Shown: in pieces, positions 9,176 to 17,637 of the stretch
Position numbering within the stretch: the stretch's first letter is position 1
Layout of the letters: every line of letters begins with the position of its first letter
Assembly: GCF_018866325.1 (NCBI RefSeq)
Contig: NZ_CP076457.1
Span: forward strand, 5,863,001 to 5,927,000
Reading direction: 5' to 3'
DNA from: Streptomyces sp. YPW6
GTDB taxonomy: Bacteria > Actinomycetota > Actinomycetes > Streptomycetales > Streptomycetaceae
Length of the DNA stretch: 64,000 bases
Translations under genes and position numbers: made by a program
The notes under the pieces: model-generated
Told to the model about the DNA's origin: nothing
Databases searched by the model: none
The model's input: only the letters and a program-made list of their open reading frames with translations

Positions 9176-10159
9176 TCAGCGATACAACTCGCGCAGGCGT
9201 TCGGCCGCTTCGGTGAACCGCGCCCGCAGCTCCTCGGGCGCCACCACCTCCAACTCGGGTCCCAGCGTCAGCAGCTGGCCGTACGCGACGTCCAGCGACT
9301 CCACCGGCAGTGTGAGCGTGCGCCACCCGTCCGGGCCGGGTTCTGAGGCCGCCGCGAGCGCCGCCGCGGCCGCCGCCCGGTCGCCGGCGTACACGAGCAT
9401 CCGCCCACCGCGCTCGGACACCCGTACGGTCACCTCCGTCCGCAGCAGGGACCGGGCGAACCCGGCGGCCCGCTCCGCCCAGAACCCGGGCAGGTCGAAG
9501 CCCTCGTCCCGCTCGAAGCGTTCGCCGGCCGCCTCCACGGCGGTGAACCGGTCGATCCGGTAGACCCGGAAGTCCTCGCCCGCACGGGCGCAGAGATACC
9601 AGATCCCCGCCTTGAGGACGAGGCCGTACGGAGCGAGCTCCCGCGCCACCTCCGTACCGGCATGGCCGCTACCGCCGCCCCGGCGGTAGCGGACCCGCAG
9701 CAGCCGGTCGTCCCAGACCGCGTCGGCGATCGCGGGCAGCAGTCCGGGGGTCTGAGGCTCGTGGTACCAGGAGGGCGCGTCCAGGTGGAAGCGGCGGGCG
9801 GCGGAGGAAGAGGCGTCGCGCAGGGAGGGCATGAGCGCCGCCGACACCTTGAGGCGCGCGGCCGACGCCGCGTCCTCCAGGCCCATCTCGCGCAGCGCGG
9901 CGGGCAGCCCGGAGAGGAACAGCGCCTCCGCCTCGTCCCGGGCGAGACCGGTCAGCCGCGTGCGGTAGCCGCCGACGAGCCGGTAGCCGCCGGTCCGGCC
10001 GCGCTCCGCGTACACCGGGACGCCCGCGTCGGACAGGGCCTGCGCGTCCCGGGTGACCGTACGCTCCGACACCTCCAGCTCGGCCGCCAGCTCGGCGGCG
10101 GTCATCGCGGGGCGGGCCTGCAGAAGCAGCACCATCTTGATCAGCAGGGCAGCGCGCAT
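9176..10159 (-). CDS. HTH and WYL domain transcriptional regulator
   Basis: A 327-residue regulator with an N-terminal winged helix (TAAELAAELEVSERTVTRDA, residues about 18-40) of the HTH_11/DeoR-like type and a WYL ligand-sensing domain (about residues 140-210; core WYLCARAGEDFRVYRIDRF), ending in the WCX extension (QLLTLGPELEVVAPEELRAR). The first residues MRAALLIKMVLLLQ are usual for the family. WYL regulators often sense nucleic acid or nucleotide ligands. The target genes here are not evident; it may control itself and the DUF4240 gene downstream. The start ATG lies at a divergent-looking gap of about 150 bases before the aceE terminator. Confidence 0.9.
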   Translation of the reverse strand: MRAALLIKMVLLLQARPAMTAAELAAELEVSERTVTRDAQALSDAGVPVYAERGRTGGYRLVGGYRTRLTGLARDEAEALFLSGLPAALREMGLEDAASAARLKVSAALMPSLRDASSSAARRFHLDAPSWYHEPQTPGLLPAIADAVWDDRLLRVRYRRGGGSGHAGTEVARELAPYGLVLKAGIWYLCARAGEDFRVYRIDRFTAVEAAGERFERDEGFDLPGFWAERAAGFARSLLRTEVTVRVSERGGRMLVYAGDRAAAAAALAAASEPGPDGWRTLTLPVESLDVAYGQLLTLGPELEVVAPEELRARFTEAAERLRELYR

Positions 10160-10228
10160 GCGCCCATTGTGGCGGCAGGGCGGACACCCGCCGCGCCGGG
10201 AACGCAGCCGGAAGGCGTGAACGCCGAA

Positions 10229-10284
10229 GGCCCCGGCCGCCGGGCGGACGCGCTGTCGGACGCGTCCGCCCGGTGACCGGGGCC
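10229..10284 (-). terminator. Nested hairpin terminator downstream of aceE
   Basis: An 11-bp perfect inner stem (10242-10252 with 10261-10271, 8-base loop) sits within an 8-bp outer stem (10229-10236 with 10277-10284). It begins 25 bases beyond the aceE stop codon. There is no clear T run, as is usual in Streptomyces. Confidence 0.75.
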
Positions 10285-10309
10285 CTCGGCAGGGTGTACG
10301 GGAGCGGGA

Positions 10310-12982
10310 TCAGAGCCCGTAGCGCTCCCGGGCCTCCTTGACCGCGGAGGCCGGGACCTCGCCGCGCTTGGCGAGCTGGGCCAGCGAGGCCACCACGATC
10401 GACGGGGCGTCGACGCCGAAGTGGCGGCGGGCCGCCTCGCGGGTGTCGGAGAGGCCGAAACCGTCCGTCCCGAGCGAGGACCAGTCCTGCTCCACCCACT
10501 GGCTGATCTGGTCCGGGACCTGGCGCATCCAGTCGCTGACCGCGAGCACCGGGCCCGGGGCGCCGGAGAGCGCCTGCGTCACGTACGGCACCTGCTGCTC
10601 ACCGCGCAGCAGCGCCTCGTCGGCCGCCAGCGCGTCGCGGCGCAGCTCGCCCCACGAGGTGGCGGACCAGACGTCGGCCGTGACGCCCCAGTCGGCGGCC
10701 AGCAGCTCCTGGGCCTCCAGGGCCCAGTGGATGGCCGTACCGGAGGCCAGCAGCTGGAGACGCGGCGCGTCCGCCGGGGCCGGCGCGCCCTCCTTGAAGC
10801 GGTACAGGCCCTTGACGATGCCCTCCTCGACGCCCTCGGGCATCGCGGGCTGGGGCTTCGGCTCGTTGTAGACCGTCAGGTAGTAGAAGACGTCCTCGGC
10901 GTCGGGGCCGTACATCCGGCGCAGACCGTCCTTGACGATCACCGCCACCTCGTACGCGAACGCCGGGTCGTAGTTGAGCGAGGCCGGGTTGGTGGCCGCG
11001 ATCAGGTGCGAGTGGCCGTCCGCGTGCTGGAGGCCCTCACCCGTCAGGGTCGTACGGCCCGCCGTGGCGCCGACGATGAAGCCCTTGCCGAGCTGGTCGG
11101 CGAGCTGCCACATCTGGTCGCCGGTCCGCTGCCAGCCGAACATCGAGTAGAAGATGTAGAACGGGATCATCGTCTCGCCGTGCGTCGCGTACGACGTGGC
11201 GGCGGCGATGAAGTCGGCCATGGCCCCGGCCTCGGTGATCCCCTCGTTGAGGATCTGGCCGTCCCGGGCCTCCTTGTAGTACATCAGCTGGTCGCGGTCG
11301 ACCGGCTCGTACGTCTGGCCCAGCGGCGAGTAGATCCCGGCCGACGGGAACAGCGACTCCATACCGAAGGTACGGGCCTCGTCCGGGACGATCGGCACCC
11401 AGCGCTTGCCGGTCTCCTTGTCCCGCATCAGGTCCTTCACCAGGCGGACGAACGCCATGGTGGTGGCCATCTCCTGCTTGCCGGACCCCTTGTACAGCGC
11501 CTTGTACGCGCGCTCCTCGGGCTGCGGCAGCGGCGCGGAGGCGTGCAGCCTGCGGGCCGGGGCCGGACCGCCGAGCGCGGCGCGGCGCTCCTGGAGATAG
11601 CGGACCTCGGGGGAGTCGGCGCCGGGGTGGCCGTAGGGGACCAGACCGTCCTGGAAGGCGCTGTCGGGGATCGGGAGGCCGAGCAGCTCGCGCATGCCCT
11701 TGAACTCGTCGACCGACAGCTTCTTCATCTGGTGGTTGGCGTTCTTGGACTCGAAGCCCTTGCCGAGCGTGTAGCCCTTGACCGTCTGGGCCAGGATCAC
11801 GGTCGGAGCACCCTTGTGCTCCACGGCCGCCTTGTACGCCGCGTAGACCTTGCGGGCCTCGTGGCCGCCGCGCGAGGTGTAGAAGCACTCGGCGATCTTC
11901 GCGTCGGTGAGCAGTTTCGCCAGCTCGACGAGGGCGGGTTCGGCGCCGAAGAAGTGCTCGCGGATGTAGGCGACGTCGCGGGTGGCGTACGTCTGGAACT
12001 GCGCGTCCGGGACCTCGCGCAGGCGGCGCAGCAGCGCTCCCTGGGTGTCCAGCTGGAACAGTTCGTCCCAGGCGTTGCCCCAGAGCGTCTTGACGACGTT
12101 CCAGCCGGCCCCGCGGAACTGCGCCTCCAGCTCCTGGACCACGCGGAAGTTGGCGCGGACCGGGCCGTCGAGGCGCTGCAGGTTGCAGTTGATGACGAAG
12201 GTCAGGTTGTCGAGCTGCTCACGGGACGCCAGGGCCAGGGCCGCGGTCGACTCGGGCTCGTCCATCTCGCCGTCGCCCAGGAAGGCCCAGACGTGCGATC
12301 CGGCGGTGTCCTTGATGTTGCGGTTGGCCAGATAGCGGTTGAAGCGCGCCTGGTAGATCGCCGAGAGCGGGCCGAGGCCCATCGACACGGTGGGGAACTC
12401 CCACAGCCAGGGCAGCCGCCGCGGGTGCGGGTAGGAGGGCAGGCCCTCGCCGCCGGACTCCTGGCGGAAGTTGTCGAGGTGCTGCTCGGTGAGCCGCCCG
12501 TCGAGGAAGGCGCGGGCGTAGATGCCGGGGGAGGCGTGGCCCTGGATGTAGAGCTGGTCGCCGGAGCCGTCCCCCTCCTTGCCGCGGAAGAAGTGGTTGA
12601 AGCCGGTCTCGTAGAGCCAGGCGGCCGAGGCGAAGGTGGCGATGTGGCCGCCGACCCCGTGCCTGGCTCCCCGGGTCACCATCGCGGCCGCGTTCCAGCG
12701 GTTCCACGCGGTGATCTTCGATTCCATCTCCAGGTCGCCGTCGAACGCGGGCTCGGCGGCGGTGGGGATGGTGTTGACGTAGTCGGTCTCCAGCAGCTTG
12801 GGCAGCGCGAGACCGGCACCCTCGGCGTGCTCCAGCGAGCGGCGCATCAGGTACGCGGCGCGATGCGGGCCGGCGGCCTTGGTGACGGCGTCGAGGGAGG
12901 CCGCCCATTCGGCGGTCTCCTCGGGGTCACGGTCCGGGAGCTGGTCGAGCTCGCTCGGAAGCTTTCCTACGGGGTCGGTCAT
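10310..12982 (-). CDS. aceE: Pyruvate dehydrogenase E1 component, homodimeric type
   Basis: Decarboxylates pyruvate with thiamine diphosphate and acetylates the lipoyl group of E2. The product is 890 residues, the normal size of the homodimeric AceE. The thiamine diphosphate motif is GDGEMDEPES...INCNLQRLDG (about residues 235-270). Catalytic-region histidines are in GHIATFASAAW and RHFGVDAPS. The C-terminal part (QISQWVEQDWSSLGTDGFGL) is as in actinobacterial AceE1. It is followed by a strong terminator and preceded by a promoter with a 17-base palindrome. The GntR regulator, E2 and E3 genes lie directly upstream on the same strand, so the complex is encoded in one neighbourhood though probably in several transcripts. 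Confidence 0.97.
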   Translation of the reverse strand: MTDPVGKLPSELDQLPDRDPEETAEWAASLDAVTKAAGPHRAAYLMRRSLEHAEGAGLALPKLLETDYVNTIPTAAEPAFDGDLEMESKITAWNRWNAAAMVTRGARHGVGGHIATFASAAWLYETGFNHFFRGKEGDGSGDQLYIQGHASPGIYARAFLDGRLTEQHLDNFRQESGGEGLPSYPHPRRLPWLWEFPTVSMGLGPLSAIYQARFNRYLANRNIKDTAGSHVWAFLGDGEMDEPESTAALALASREQLDNLTFVINCNLQRLDGPVRANFRVVQELEAQFRGAGWNVVKTLWGNAWDELFQLDTQGALLRRLREVPDAQFQTYATRDVAYIREHFFGAEPALVELAKLLTDAKIAECFYTSRGGHEARKVYAAYKAAVEHKGAPTVILAQTVKGYTLGKGFESKNANHQMKKLSVDEFKGMRELLGLPIPDSAFQDGLVPYGHPGADSPEVRYLQERRAALGGPAPARRLHASAPLPQPEERAYKALYKGSGKQEMATTMAFVRLVKDLMRDKETGKRWVPIVPDEARTFGMESLFPSAGIYSPLGQTYEPVDRDQLMYYKEARDGQILNEGITEAGAMADFIAAATSYATHGETMIPFYIFYSMFGWQRTGDQMWQLADQLGKGFIVGATAGRTTLTGEGLQHADGHSHLIAATNPASLNYDPAFAYEVAVIVKDGLRRMYGPDAEDVFYYLTVYNEPKPQPAMPEGVEEGIVKGLYRFKEGAPAPADAPRLQLLASGTAIHWALEAQELLAADWGVTADVWSATSWGELRRDALAADEALLRGEQQVPYVTQALSGAPGPVLAVSDWMRQVPDQISQWVEQDWSSLGTDGFGLSDTREAARRHFGVDAPSIVVASLAQLAKRGEVPASAVKEARERYGL

Positions 12983-13257
12983 GATCGCCGCCTTCCGGAG
13001 AGGAGGGGGGTGGAGAAGGCTCTATCTGGCAGGACAGAGCGATGGGGCCGGTGGGCCCGCGAGATGAACTGTAAGGCGCTGATCGATGATCGATCAAAGG
13101 GTGGAAGGCAAAACTTCTCGATATCAAGAAAAGTGGCATGGGGTGCCTCGAAACAGGGCACGGAGTGACGCGAAATAGCGCGCAAAAAGGGCGCTGACCT
13201 GCACGGAAGAGCAGGTCGCACGCCAGATGATCGGCCGGGCCGAACGCGCTCGGGGCC
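12983..13257 (-). promoter_or_regulatory. aceE promoter with GntR-type operator
   Basis: Reading leftward, a -35 box TTGATC (13097-13092) and a -10 box TACAGT (13073-13068) are separated by 18 bases. The perfect palindrome TGATCGAT-G-ATCGATCA (13080-13096) covers the -35 box and half of the spacer, the position of a repressor site. The FCD-type GntR gene lies just upstream. The rest of the 275-base gap shows no gene. Confidence 0.6.
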
Positions 13258-13881
13258 CTACGCGCGGGGTGCGCACCCCAGCACATGGGCCTTCACCAGG
13301 GCCCCGATCTGCGGGTCCTCGGCCAGGAACGCGTCGATGAGCGCCTGGTGCTCCTCCGCGTACGACTTCTGCACCGTGCCCAGCCAGCGGATCGACAGCG
13401 CCGTGAACACCTCGATGCCCAGACCCTCCCAGGTGTGCAGCAGCACCGCGTTCCCGGCGGCCCGCACCAGCTCCCGGTGGAAGCCGACCGTGTGCCGCAC
13501 CTGGGCCTCGCCGTCGGCCAGCCGGTCCGCCTCGTACAGCGCGGCCACGTGGGGCTCCAGCGCCGAGCAGTCCCGGCCGAGGCGGGGGGCCGCCAGCTCG
13601 GCCGCGATCTGCTCCAGGCCGGCCCGGACCGGGTAGCTCTCCTCCAGGTCGGCGGCGGTCAGACTGCGGACGCGGACGCCCTTGTTGGGGGCCGACTCGA
13701 TCAGCCGGAGCGTCTCCAGCTCGCGCAGCGCCTCGCGCACCGGTGTCTGGCTGACCTCCAGCTCGGTGGCGATGCGGCGCTCGACGATCCGCTCACCCGG
13801 CTTCCATCGCCCGCTGACGATCCCCTCCACGATGTGCTCGCGGATCTGTTCGCGCAGCGAGTGGACGACGGGCGGGGTCAT
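13258..13881 (-). CDS. GntR family regulator, FCD subfamily
   Basis: A 207-residue transcription factor. The N-terminal winged helix (residues about 5-70) shows LREQIREHIVEGIVSGRWKP, then ERRIATELEVSQTPVREALR and LRLIESAPNKGVRVR. The C-terminal FCD domain carries the metal/ligand residues (FHRELVRAAGN, EEHQALIDAFLAED). The ATG at 13881 is preceded by AAGGAG. The gene sits between sucB and aceE, and a palindrome of suitable form lies in the aceE promoter, so control of pyruvate dehydrogenase by an organic acid is a reasonable inference, as with PdhR in other bacteria. PdhR itself is only a distant relative. Confidence 0.9.
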   Translation of the reverse strand: MTPPVVHSLREQIREHIVEGIVSGRWKPGERIVERRIATELEVSQTPVREALRELETLRLIESAPNKGVRVRSLTAADLEESYPVRAGLEQIAAELAAPRLGRDCSALEPHVAALYEADRLADGEAQVRHTVGFHRELVRAAGNAVLLHTWEGLGIEVFTALSIRWLGTVQKSYAEEHQALIDAFLAEDPQIGALVKAHVLGCAPRA

Positions 13882-13927
13882 GGAGGGCTCCTTCAGGGCA
13901 GACCGGTGCTGCGTCCTAGACAATACG

Positions 13928-13967
13928 GCGGCGCCCCCGCCCGGAGGGGTTCCGGGCGGGGCGCCGC
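13928..13967 (-). terminator. Hairpin terminator between sucB and the GntR gene
   Basis: A stem of 17 base pairs with one bulged C (13928-13945 with 13951-13967, 5-base loop) lies 27 bases after the sucB stop and ahead of the GntR gene. It would end transcription of the sucB message. Confidence 0.7.
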
Positions 13968-13994
13968 TGGTGAGGCTGGTTACAGCCGGGGCGT

Positions 13995-15771
13995 TCAGAG
14001 GCCGAGCTCGACCTCGAACTCACCCGCCTCCAGGATCGCCTTGACCGAGGTCAGGTAGCGGGCGGCGTCCGCGCCGTCCACCAGACGGTGGTCGTAGGAG
14101 AGCGAGAGGTACGTCATGTCGCGCACCGCGATGGTCTCGCCGAGGTCCGGGTGGTCGATGACCACGGGACGGCGGACCGTCGCGCCGATGCCCAGGATGG
14201 CGGCCTGGTTCGGCGGCACGATGACGGTGTCGAACAGGGCGCCGCGCGAACCGGTGTTGCTGATGGTGAAGGAGGCGCCGGACATGTCGTCCGGCGTCAG
14301 GCCGCCACCGCGCGCCTTGCCCGCGAGCTCCGCGGTCTTCTTGGCGATACCCGCGATGTTCAGGTCGCCCGCACCCTTGATGACCGGGGTCATCAGACCC
14401 TTCTCCGCGTCCACGGCGATGCCGATGTTCTCCGCGTCGAAGTACGTGATGGTGCCCTCGTCCTCGTTGATCCGGGCGTTGATGACCGGGTGGGCCTTCA
14501 GCGCCTGGGCCGCCGCCTTCACGAAGAACGGCATCGGGGACAGCTTGACGCCCTCACGGGCGGCGAACGCGGCCTTCGCCTGGTTGCGCAGCTTCATCAG
14601 CTTGGTGATGTCGACCTCGAGGACCGAGGTCAGCTGGGCCTGCGAGTGCAGGGCCTTCATCATGTTGTCGCCGATGACCTTGCGCATCCGGGTCATCTTG
14701 ACCGTCTGACCGCGCAGCGGGGAGGCCTCCAGCTTCGGCGCCTTGGCGGCCGGAGCGGCGGCGGGCGCCGGGGCAGCGGCGGCGGCCTTGGCGGCCTCCG
14801 CGGCGGCGACGACGTCCTGCTTGCGGATACGGCCGCCGACGCCGGTGCCCTTGACCGAGCTCAGGTCCACGTTGTTCTCGGACGCGAGCTTGCGGACCAG
14901 CGGCGTGACGTACGCGCCGTCGTCACCGGAGGGCGCGGCCGGCGCGGCCGGGGCGGGCTGTGCCGGGGCGGGTGCCGCCGGAGCCGGAGCCGGAGCCGCG
15001 GGAGCCGACGGGGCCTGCGGAGCCGGAGCGGGCGCGGCCGGAGCCGCGGGGCCTCCTGCTTCGGAGCCTCGGCCTTCGGGGCCTCCGCCTTGGGCGCCTC
15101 GGCCTTCGGAGCCTCCTGGGCCGGGGCGGCGGGCTGCGCCGGAGCGGCGGCCGGAGCCGCGCCCGGGGCGCCGATGACGGCGAGCTTGGCGCCGACCTCG
15201 GCGGTCTCGTCCTCGCCGACCACGATCTCCAGCAGCACACCGGCGACCGGGGCGGGGATCTCGGTGTCGACCTTGTCCGTGGAGACCTCCAGGAGGGGCT
15301 CGTCCTCCGCGACCTCCTCGCCGACCTCCTTCAGCCAGCGGGTGACGGTGCCCTCGGTGACGCTCTCGCCGAGCGCGGGGAGGGTGACGTCGGTGCCCTC
15401 GGCGGAACCGCCGGAGGCGGCGGGGGCCTCGGCCTGGGGGCCGGGGCGGCCGGCTCCTCGGCGGCGGGCGCCGGAGCCTCGGCGGCCGGGGCCTCCTCGG
15501 CGGCGGGGGCCGCGGCCTCGGCCGGAGCGCCCGAGCCGTCGTCGATGACGGCCAGCTCGGCGCCGACCTCGACGGTCTCGTCCTCGGCGACCTTGATGGA
15601 CGACAGAACGCCGGACGCGGGGGCCGGGATCTCGGTGTCGACCTTGTCGGTCGAGACCTCGAGCAGCGGCTCGTCGGCCTCGACGCGCTCGCCCTCGGCC
15701 TTCAGCCAACGGGTGACAGTGCCCTCGGTGACGCTCTCGCCGAGCGCCGGAAGGGTTACGGAAACCGACAT
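13995..15771 (-). CDS. sucB: Dihydrolipoamide acyltransferase E2, frame-disrupted in two linkers
   Basis: E2 core of the pyruvate / 2-oxoglutarate dehydrogenase complexes. Three segments in three frames give one protein of 592 residues: lipoyl domain 1 (15771 to about 15470, motif STDKVDTEIPAP), lipoyl domain 2 (about 15390-15170, the same motif), then a peripheral subunit-binding domain (TPLVRKLASENNVDLSSVKG) and the catalytic domain ending SYDHRLVDGADAARYL. Breaks lie in Ala/Pro linkers. Adding one C to the C5 run at 15436-15440 and one to the C4 run at 15048-15051 restores the frame exactly (PAPQAEAPAASGG and QEAPAAPAAPAP). Loss of this central enzyme is not plausible, so sequencing error is likely. 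Start ATG 15771 with AAGGAGC. lpd lies 62 bases upstream and is cotranscribed. Confidence 0.9.
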
Positions 15772-15833
15772 GGTTTCAGTTGCTCCTTACGAAAATGCGG
15801 AAGTGGTCGGTCGTCGCGCCCGGGACCGGGGGA

Positions 15834-17222
15834 TCAGTCGTGGGCGTGGAGGGGCTTGCCGGCCAGCGCCAGGTGAGCCTCGCCCATCGCCTCGTTCTGC
15901 GTCGGGTGTGCGTGGATGAGCTGGGCGACCTCGGCGGGCAGGGCCTCCCAGTTGTAGATCAGCTGGGCTTCGCCGACCTGCTCGCCCATGCGGTCGCCCA
16001 CCATGTGGACGCCGACCACGGCACCGTCCTTGACCTGGACGAGCTTGATCTCGCCCGCGGTCTTCAGGATCCGGCTCTTGCCGTTGCCCGCGAGGTTGTA
16101 CTTGAGGGCGACGACCTTGTCCGCGCCGTAGATCTCCTTGGCCTTCGCCTCGGTGATGCCGACGGAGGCGACCTCGGGGTGGCAGTACGTCACCTTGGGC
16201 ACGCCGTCGTAGTCGACCGGGACGGTCTTGAGACCGGCCAGGCGCTCCGCCACCAGGATGCCCTCGGCGAAGCCGACGTGGGCGAGCTGGAGCGTGGGGA
16301 CGAGGTCGCCCACGGCCGAGATCGTCGGGACGTTGGTCTGCATGTACTCGTCGACCAGGACGTAGCCGCGGTCCATCGCGACGCCCTGCTCCTCGTAGCC
16401 GAGGCCCTGCGAGACCGGGCCGCGGCCGATCGCGACGAGGAGGATCTCCGCCTCGAAGGTCTTGCCGTCGGCGAGCGTCACGCGGACGCCGTCCTGCGTG
16501 TACTCGGCCTTGTCGAAGAAGGTGCCGAGGTTGAACTTGATGCCGCGCTTGCGGAACGCGCGCTCAAGAAGCTTGGAGCTGTTCTCGTCCTCGACCGGGA
16601 CGAGGTGCTTGAGGCCCTCGACGATCGTGACCTCGGTGCCGAAGGACTTCCACGCCGAGGCGAACTCGACGCCGATGACCCCGCCGCCCAGCACGATCGC
16701 GGACTTCGGGACGCGGTCGAGCTTCAGCGCGTGGTCCGAGGAGATGATCCGGTTGCCGTCGATCTCCAGGCCGGGCAGCGACTTCGGCACGGAGCCGGTC
16801 GCCAGCAGCACGTGGCGGCCCTGGATGCGCTGGCCGTTCACGTCCACCGAGGTCGGCGAGGAGAGCTTGCCCTCACCCTCGATGTAGTGGACCTTGCGCG
16901 AGGCGACGAGACCCTGGAGACCCTTGTACAGGCCCGCGATCACGTCGTCCTTGTACTTGTTGACGGCCTCCATGTCGATGCCCTCGAAGGTGGCCTTCAC
17001 GCCGAACTGGGCCGACTCGCGGGCCTGGTCCGCGATCTCGCCCGCGTGCAGCAGGGCCTTCGTGGGGATGCAGCCGTTGTGCAGGCAGGTGCCGCCGACC
17101 TTGCCCTTCTCGATCAGGGCGACGTCCAGGCCCAGCTGCGCTCCGCGCAGGGCCGCGGCGTAACCGCCACTGCCGCCGCCGAGGATCACTAGGTCGAAAA
17201 CGGTGCTGGCGTCGTTCGCCAC
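15834..17222 (-). CDS. lpdA: Dihydrolipoyl dehydrogenase E3
   Basis: Flavoprotein that reoxidises dihydrolipoamide on E2 with NAD. The product is 462 residues. It shows the FAD motif VILGGGSGGYAAALR, the redox disulfide in GGTCLHNGCIPTKALLH, the NAD motif VLGGGVIGVEFASAW and the C-terminal catalytic HAHPTQNEAMGEA. The GTG at 17222 is chosen: GGAGG lies seven bases ahead. The frame is open further upstream but those residues lack family support. It is the first gene of the lpdA-sucB operon. Confidence 0.97.
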   Translation of the reverse strand: MANDASTVFDLVILGGGSGGYAAALRGAQLGLDVALIEKGKVGGTCLHNGCIPTKALLHAGEIADQARESAQFGVKATFEGIDMEAVNKYKDDVIAGLYKGLQGLVASRKVHYIEGEGKLSSPTSVDVNGQRIQGRHVLLATGSVPKSLPGLEIDGNRIISSDHALKLDRVPKSAIVLGGGVIGVEFASAWKSFGTEVTIVEGLKHLVPVEDENSSKLLERAFRKRGIKFNLGTFFDKAEYTQDGVRVTLADGKTFEAEILLVAIGRGPVSQGLGYEEQGVAMDRGYVLVDEYMQTNVPTISAVGDLVPTLQLAHVGFAEGILVAERLAGLKTVPVDYDGVPKVTYCHPEVASVGITEAKAKEIYGADKVVALKYNLAGNGKSRILKTAGEIKLVQVKDGAVVGVHMVGDRMGEQVGEAQLIYNWEALPAEVAQLIHAHPTQNEAMGEAHLALAGKPLHAHD

Positions 17223-17594
17223 GTCACGTCCTCCATGCATGTGCGCCGTACGCCGGGCCCCGTCGCTGGGGTGTGACCGGCCGGTCGGCTGGTGTGCGGC
17301 CGCTTTTGTCTTCGGCCCTGTGGTGGGGGCCCTGTCCTGCCGAGAACCCATCTTCGCACTTGTCGACGGTGGGCGGGACGCGGGGCCCTGGTCCGGGACG
17401 GATGATCGTCCGTTCCGGAGGGTTACTGCTGCGTAGATACCGGTGGATCCGGTCGGTGTTCGTCGAGAGCGAAACTCCGTCCGTGCCGGGAGCGCATCCC
17501 CGTCTCCGCCCGGAGTGGACCTCGCCGCCGTCGGGAGCGCGGCCCTGTCTCTTCTTGCCGCTCCCGTCCCGGACACTCACGCCCGGACAACACA
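17223..17594 (-). promoter_or_regulatory. Upstream region of lpdA
   Basis: About 370 bases between the pepA terminator and lpdA. Several short frames cross it but none has a ribosome site and codon use of a gene. I see no unambiguous promoter hexamers or operator palindrome. Confidence 0.35.
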
Positions 17595-17624
17595 TACGGC
17601 CCCGGACCTATGCCCGGGGCCGTA
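17595..17624 (-). terminator. Hairpin terminator downstream of pepA
   Basis: An 11-bp perfect stem (17595-17605 with 17614-17624) with an 8-base loop, beginning 14 bases past the pepA stop codon. Confidence 0.75.
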
Positions 17625-17637
17625 CGCGGCTGATCGC

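Noticed and set aside
10421..13168. 915-codon open frame opposite aceE
   Set aside because: Antisense shadow of a clear, full-length AceE. Its length comes only from high GC.
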